This document shows positions 60,639 to 64,000 of a DNA stretch of 64,000 nt, piece after piece (the first letter of the stretch is position 1; each line of letters starts with the position of its first letter). The notes under the pieces were generated by a model. That model saw only the letters and a program-made list of their open reading frames with translations. It had not been told where the DNA came from and ran no database searches. A program made the position numbers and the translations under genes. Source of the DNA: Corynebacterium xerosis NBRC 16721 = ATCC 373 (GTDB taxonomy: Bacteria > Actinomycetota > Actinomycetes > Mycobacteriales > Mycobacteriaceae); the NCBI RefSeq assembly GCF_001552415.1, contig NZ_BCRD01000003.1, forward strand, positions 1-64,000, written 5' to 3'.

Positions 60639-61460
60639 TCAATCCCAGGAAGCGTCGTCGGGATCGACGCCATTCGCTCGGGCGTCGGCCTCGATGGCCG
60701 CGACCAGCCACTTCGTCGGCTCCTCTCCGCCGTAGGACTTCTGGAAACGCTCGTCGGCCAGGTACATCCGGGCCAGCAGCACCTGCCGGCCGTGGGTGCA
60801 GTCGTAGTGCTTCGCGATGCCCGCACGGTGCATCGCGGACACCTCGCGCCCCAGCTCCGAATCCGGGTCGGTGCCGTCTTCGACGGCGCCGGCGATTGTG
60901 GCGACGATCTGCTCCTGCTCGGCGAACATCTGCGCCCAATCGCCCTCGGTGCGGTTGGCGTTGGCCTCCTGGGACTGCGCCCAGGCCTCGGTGCCGCCCC
61001 AGCGCTCCTCCGCCTCGTCGGCGTAGTCCTGGCGCCAGCCGCCGCCGAACTTCTCGGCCGCCGCGCGGGGATCCATCTTCTTGTCGTTCTTGCCGTTCTT
61101 GGACACGGTCATCTCCTCCAACATCTCGTCGACTGCGCCGATCATCCGGCGCAGATACGAGGCGCGCTCCGTCAATAAACGCCGCTGGCGCTCCAGGTGC
61201 TCACGGGCATCGCCGCCGCCGTCGACCAGCTCACGGACCTCCGCGAGCGGAAGGCCGATTTCCCGGTACACCAGGATCCGCTGCGCGCGTTCCAGGTCGG
61301 CGTCGACGTAGAGCCGGTGGCCGCCGAGCGTCCGCCACGACGGCACCAGCAGGTCGATCGACTCCCAATGCCGCAGCGCCCGCACGGTGATCCCGAGCAG
61401 CTCGGCGGCCTCGCCGATGGTCAGCTCGGTGCCGTCGCCGTCGTGGGTCGTGTCTCGCAT
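60639..61460 (-). CDS. tipA: TipA-type MerR regulator with antibiotic-binding domain
   Basis: A 273-residue MerR/TipAL-like regulator. ELTIGEAAELLGITVRALRHWESIDLLVPSW (split 12-42) is the MerR helix-turn-helix; a coiled coil runs to about 115. The C-terminal TipAS domain is all-helical (FGGGWRQDYADEAEERWGG and the later EVSAMHRAGIAKHYDCTHG), with a cysteine near 224 (YDCTHG) where TipAL binds thiopeptides covalently. The ATG at 61460 has no ribosome site; a MerR-type promoter with a 19-bp spacer ends seven bases upstream, so the message is leaderless. Part of its promoter lies in hypC. Confidence 0.9.
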   Translation of the reverse strand: MRDTTHDGDGTELTIGEAAELLGITVRALRHWESIDLLVPSWRTLGGHRLYVDADLERAQRILVYREIGLPLAEVRELVDGGGDAREHLERQRRLLTERASYLRRMIGAVDEMLEEMTVSKNGKNDKKMDPRAAAEKFGGGWRQDYADEAEERWGGTEAWAQSQEANANRTEGDWAQMFAEQEQIVATIAGAVEDGTDPDSELGREVSAMHRAGIAKHYDCTHGRQVLLARMYLADERFQKSYGGEEPTKWLVAAIEADARANGVDPDDASWD

Positions 61461-61467
61461 GAACCGA

Positions 61468-61498
61468 ACTCAATCACCTGACGCAGGGTCAGGTGCAA
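61468..61498 (-). promoter_or_regulatory. MerR-type promoter and operator of the TipA gene, inside hypC
   Basis: On the minus strand -35 TTGCAC and -10 TTGAGT are 19 bp apart, the long spacing MerR proteins need. The spacer holds a perfect inverted repeat CACCTGAC-N5-GTCAGGTG (61475-61495). Most of it is coding sequence for the last residues of hypC. Confidence 0.7.
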
Positions 61499-61715
61499 GA
61501 CCCAATTCCGCGATCGCCTCCAACGACGCCCGCGCCGACGGCTCGTCGATGACGTCCATGGCGAACCCGTTCTGGATGAGCACGTAGTCGCCCACCCGCG
61601 CCTCCGGCACGTAGGCCAGGCAGCATTCGCGGGCGGTGCCGCCGAAGTCGAGGTCGGCCATGGGCATCAGCCCCTCGCGGATGGCCAGGATCTTGCCCGG
61701 AATCCCGATGCACAT
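61470..61715 (-). CDS. hypC: hydrogenase maturation chaperone HypC
   Basis: An 81-residue HypC/HybG/HupF member. MCIGIPGKI is the hallmark: Cys2 carries the Fe(CN)2CO unit in complex with HypD and hands it to the hydrogenase large subunit. The rest, ADLDFGGTARECCLAYV and GDYVLIQNGFAMDVID, is as in the family. The ATG has a GGAAG site; it starts 1 bp after the large-subunit stop. The last nine codons also form the operator of the TipA gene. hypD, hypE and hypF are not in view. Confidence 0.94.
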   Translation of the reverse strand: MCIGIPGKILAIREGLMPMADLDFGGTARECCLAYVPEARVGDYVLIQNGFAMDVIDEPSARASLEAIAELGLAPDPASGD

Positions 61716-61716
61716 G

Positions 61717-63006
61717 TCAGCGGCCGCCTTCCTTCTGCTCGTCCTCCAACTTAACGCCCATCCCGCCCTCGGGTGCCGAGGTGCACGGCAGGCACGGATC
61801 CGCCGCCCGAATCGCCGACTCGGCCCACGCCTCCTTGTCCCCGTCGCCGGCCGCGGCCAGCGACGCGCGCAGCATCCCGGCGAGCCACCCCTCGTTCTGG
61901 GCGGTCGGAGTGAGGATCCGGCAGCTCGTCACCGTCCCCGCCTCATCCACCGCATACTCGTGCGCGAGCAGTCCGCGCGGCCCGTCGACCACGCCGATCC
62001 CGGTCCCCGCCCTCATGCTTGACGACGCCCACGTCCCCGCATCCGCCGTGCTCGCTTCGGAGGCACCCGACGAACCTTCGGCCAGAGCCTCCGCCAGACC
62101 CATCAGCGCCGCAACCGAATCCGAGAGCGTGAGCAGCTGCGCCTCGAAGGGATCGTTGGTGGCCGCGCCCGCCTCCCGGAACCGCGCCCGCGAGATCGGG
62201 CCGACGCGGTAGTTCCATGCGCGGGTTCCACTGCCGTTCGTCGCCTCCAGCTCGATGACGGGGCGAGGATCCGGGGCGCCGGGGCGGGTCTCTTTCACCC
62301 GGGGCGCCCACTCGGAGGCGGGCGTGGCTTCGTCGACGCCGCCACCGTTGCCGGCTTCACCAATGAGCCCCACGTAGCCGCCGAGGGGATCGAGCTTTCC
62401 GCGGGCATCGACGACGGCGACGTCGAGGCCATCGAAGCGTGCGCCGGACGATGCCCCGGCCGCCGATGAGGGGAGGTCGAGGAGGAGGGAGGCCAGATCG
62501 TCGTCAAGCAAAGGAAGCTGTGCCGCAAGCTCGGCGAGGGCCTCCGCATCGACGGGGACGCGCACGCCGCCGGGGACGGCGACGTCGGGGAAATGGCCCG
62601 GCGCACCCGCCGCCTTCATGGCCAGCTTGCCCAGGCGGCGCAGGCGCACGGCGAGATCGCGGTCACGGCCGATGAAGCGGGAGGCCAGTGAATCGAGGAC
62701 GCTGCCGTGGTGCAGCAGCAGGCGCTGATCGCGCACCGGCCGCGGCAGATCGTCCGGGGCGATGCCCGCCAGCGACTCCAGCGCCGCGACGCCCGCGAGG
62801 TGGTGGGCGACGGGGCAGATGCCGCAGAGCATCTTCACCAGGTCCGGCACGCCCGCGACGTCCTTGCCCACGAGCATCGGGTCCAGGCGCGGCAGGCCGG
62901 CGAGGTCGAACCGGGCGTCGACGATCGACCCGGCGCCGTCGCGGACGACGACGACCTTCGCCTCGAACGGGTCGACCAGCTGGTCCAGGTGAATGGTCTC
63001 GCTCAT
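61717..63006 (-). CDS. divergent [NiFe]-hydrogenase large subunit
   Basis: A 429-residue protein, short like group-3 large subunits. The Ni-Fe ligands are there: Cys61 and Cys64 in KMLCGICPVAHHLAG, and Cys405 and Cys408 in DPCLPC. The middle has GVVDGPRGLLAHEY and RILTPTAQN, both group-3-like. But three conserved positions differ: the first motif lacks its arginine (R-x-C-G-x-C reads MLCGIC), the N-terminal R-x-E-G-H reads PFEAK, and the C-terminal C-x-x-C-x-x-H reads CLPCTSA. An 18-residue tail (412-429) would be removed by the protease. hypC follows; no small subunit is within the window. Confidence 0.85.
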   Translation of the reverse strand: MSETIHLDQLVDPFEAKVVVVRDGAGSIVDARFDLAGLPRLDPMLVGKDVAGVPDLVKMLCGICPVAHHLAGVAALESLAGIAPDDLPRPVRDQRLLLHHGSVLDSLASRFIGRDRDLAVRLRRLGKLAMKAAGAPGHFPDVAVPGGVRVPVDAEALAELAAQLPLLDDDLASLLLDLPSSAAGASSGARFDGLDVAVVDARGKLDPLGGYVGLIGEAGNGGGVDEATPASEWAPRVKETRPGAPDPRPVIELEATNGSGTRAWNYRVGPISRARFREAGAATNDPFEAQLLTLSDSVAALMGLAEALAEGSSGASEASTADAGTWASSSMRAGTGIGVVDGPRGLLAHEYAVDEAGTVTSCRILTPTAQNEGWLAGMLRASLAAAGDGDKEAWAESAIRAADPCLPCTSAPEGGMGVKLEDEQKEGGR

Positions 63007-63050
63007 GGGATCAACGCTTTCACAGATCGACTCCGTGCCACACTTGGGGC
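63007..63050. promoter_or_regulatory. 44-bp divergent promoter between the hydrogenase large subunit and hypA
   Basis: Both genes start from this gap. A CACACT hexamer sits six bases before the hypA ATG, a leaderless layout. No clear -10 is seen for the large subunit, which may instead be read from the protease gene, antisense to hypA. Confidence 0.35.
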
Positions 63051-63389
63051 ATGCATGAATTGGGGCTCCTGTCGGGCGTGGTCGAGGTCATCGTCGATGC
63101 GGCGAGCGGCCGGCGCGTGCGGCGCGTGGCCCTCGACGTGGGCACCCGCGCCGGGGTCATCGAGGACGCCCTGTACGCCGCGTGGCCGTTGGCCGCCGGC
63201 GGCACCGTGTGCGAGGGCGCGGACCTGGAAGTCGAGGTCATCGCCGCCACCGTGTGGTGCCCGGCGTGCGAGGCGGAACGCGAAATCGACGAATTCTTCG
63301 CCCTCGCCTGCCCCGAATGCGGCGCCCCCACCGCGGACCTGCGGCACGGGCGGGAGTTCGCGATACGGGAAGTGGACGTGGAAACCTAG
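63051..63389 (+). CDS. hypA: hydrogenase nickel chaperone HypA
   Basis: A 112-residue nickel chaperone. MHELGL supplies the nickel ligands (amino group, His2), so the start is exactly this ATG. The zinc site is two CxxC pairs, Cys70/Cys73 (VWCPAC) and Cys87/Cys90 (ACPECG). The family usually has an S-(V/I)-(V/A) helix after MHE, present as LLSGVVEVIV. It lies opposite to and between the large subunit and the protease: its stop overlaps the protease stop by 4 bp and its start is 44 bp from the large-subunit start. Confidence 0.93.
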   Translation: MHELGLLSGVVEVIVDAASGRRVRRVALDVGTRAGVIEDALYAAWPLAAGGTVCEGADLEVEVIAATVWCPACEAEREIDEFFALACPECGAPTADLRHGREFAIREVDVET

Positions 63390-64000
63390 CTCGCGGCCCA
63401 TCGCGACAGCACTTCCTCGGCGGCGTCGACGGCGGCGGGCAGGCCGGCGGCGACCTCGGGGGTCAGGCGCACCTCGAGCTCCGCGCTGGAGCACACCACG
63501 CCGACGACACCGACGTGCTCCGGCTCGTGGCCCAGCAGTCGCGCCGTGGCCAGCAGATCGAGCAGGCCCACCTGGTGGGGCGACAGCTTCGAGCTGAGCA
63601 GCCTCGGCACCTGGTCGCCTTCCAGCACCACCACGTCACCGGGCTCCCCCGGCCCCGTCAGGCCGTCGAGGACCAGCAGCTTGCGCGCCTCGCCGACGAC
63701 GCCCACCAGCTCCAGGCCGGAAGTGCCGCCCTCCACGAACGCGACGTCGCCGATGCGGCCGCCGGGGCCCGCGGCGATGTCCGTGGCGGTGGCCGAAGCG
63801 GGGGTGACGTGGGCGTCGTAAAGCCCCAGACCGCCCGGCACCGACGGCGACGCCGACGCACTGGCCAGCGGGACGAGGGCGTCGACGTCGACCGGGGCGG
63901 GCGAGTTGCCGGAGCCGCCCGCGACCCGCGCCTTGAGCAGGCGCAGGATCTCCAGTCCGGCGGCGTCGTCGCCCATGACGGCGTTGCCGACGCCCAGGAC
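63386..64000 (-). CDS. hydrogenase maturation protease, N-terminus cut by window end
   Basis: Nickel-checking endopeptidase that trims the large-subunit tail. About 204 residues are visible. VLGVGNAVMGDDAAGLEILRLL at the N-terminal edge (the G-x-G-N-x-x-x-x-D-D motif) has the Asp of HycI-type enzymes where HybD has Glu. LLVLDGLTGPGEPGDVVVLEGD supplies the second acid and SPHQVGLLDLLATARLLG the histidine. A 50-residue Ala/Gly/Pro-rich insert in the first half is unusual. Same strand as the large subunit, with hypA between them in antisense. Confidence 0.9.
   Translation of the reverse strand, partial: VLGVGNAVMGDDAAGLEILRLLKARVAGGSGNSPAPVDVDALVPLASASASPSVPGGLGLYDAHVTPASATATDIAAGPGGRIGDVAFVEGGTSGLELVGVVGEARKLLVLDGLTGPGEPGDVVVLEGDQVPRLLSSKLSPHQVGLLDLLATARLLGHEPEHVGVVGVVCSSAELEVRLTPEVAAGLPAAVDAAEEVLSRWAAS

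Larger units (their letters stand above)
14245..62510. repeat. dispersed 11-base word GCTTGACGACG, 14 copies
   Basis: Plus-strand copies begin at 15049, 17882, 39375, 40880, 58299, 59259 and 62017. Minus-strand copies begin (left end) at 14245, 30190, 31634, 38298, 45324, 52147 and 62500. Two lie between genes and the rest inside genes, in more than one reading frame and on the non-coding strand of some. No base outside the core is conserved. The first 14 kb has none. See the first finding. Confidence 0.75.

Noticed and set aside
14245-62510. GCTTGACGACG as a KOPS- or Chi-type polar signal
   Set aside because: Seven copies lie on each strand, with no orientation bias across the window.

Overview
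The window comes from a high-GC, mycolic-acid-type actinobacterium, most probably a Corynebacterium. The signs are mycothiol genes (mshD and a mycothiol-type arsenate reductase), a McbR-type TAGAC-N6-GTCT box before cysK, a GlnR-like regulator beside mshD, a fadA/fabG4/htdX-type cluster, a 13E12-family HNH gene, and a purM-purF ... purL-purQ-purS ... ptrB-purC order that resembles C. glutamicum. Third positions are strongly G/C, so nearly every gene casts long open frames on the other strand. I saw no prophage, insertion sequence or CRISPR array; this is mostly core chromosome with a few accessory patches.

Layout. 1-3.5 kb: valine/isobutyrate catabolism (mmsA, acyl-CoA dehydrogenase, mmsB cut by the window edge) behind a strong palindrome. 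3.7-6.6 kb: ECF cobalt importer cbiMNQO under a cobalamin riboswitch. 6.7-8.4 kb: cysK-cysE. 8.5-10 kb: two small genes and a tRNA-Glu/Asp/Asp/Phe group. 10-14.1 kb: a PepSY membrane protein, a TetR gene with an exporter-like DUF3533 gene, a decayed Ltp-type lipoprotein gene and tRNA-Lys. 14.4-20 kb: cydABDC, the cytochrome bd oxidase and its maturation exporter. 20-24 kb: secreted trypsin-like protease, small acidic protein, CoA-transferase and dusB. 24-29.4 kb: phoU facing pstSCAB, with a PHO-box-like repeat before pstS. 29.4-35 kb: mshD, the GlnR-like regulator, an LmeA-type protein, an FABP-fold protein, a PLP lyase, ygfZ and a DUF3073 gene.

35-54 kb carries de novo purine synthesis (purM, purF, purL, purQ, purS, purC). 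Interleaved are a thioesterase, a frameshifted DUF998 gene, arsC/arsR, the HNH gene, a ccdA/dsbA thiol-redox pair, a CHAP-like protein, a peroxidase, bluB and ptrB. 55-58.7 kb is fadA-fabG-htdX. The end holds an AlkZ-like protein, a small hydrolase, a TipA-type MerR regulator and a [NiFe]-hydrogenase-type locus (hypC, a divergent large subunit, hypA on the other strand, and a maturation protease cut by the window end).

Cobalt import and bluB point to cobalamin synthesis or remodelling, which fits the propionyl-CoA made by mmsA. cydABDC, ccdA/dsbA, mycothiol synthase and the peroxidase form a thiol/redox theme.

Most notable: an 11-base word, GCTTGACGACG, found 14 times by eye, split evenly between strands, in several reading frames and between genes; a hydrogenase-type large subunit with altered L0, L1 and L2 motifs; a TipA-type promoter lying inside hypC; an esterase lacking its nucleophile segment; a CHAP protein lacking its cysteine; and many leaderless-looking starts. 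All positions and motif counts were read by eye and no search was run.
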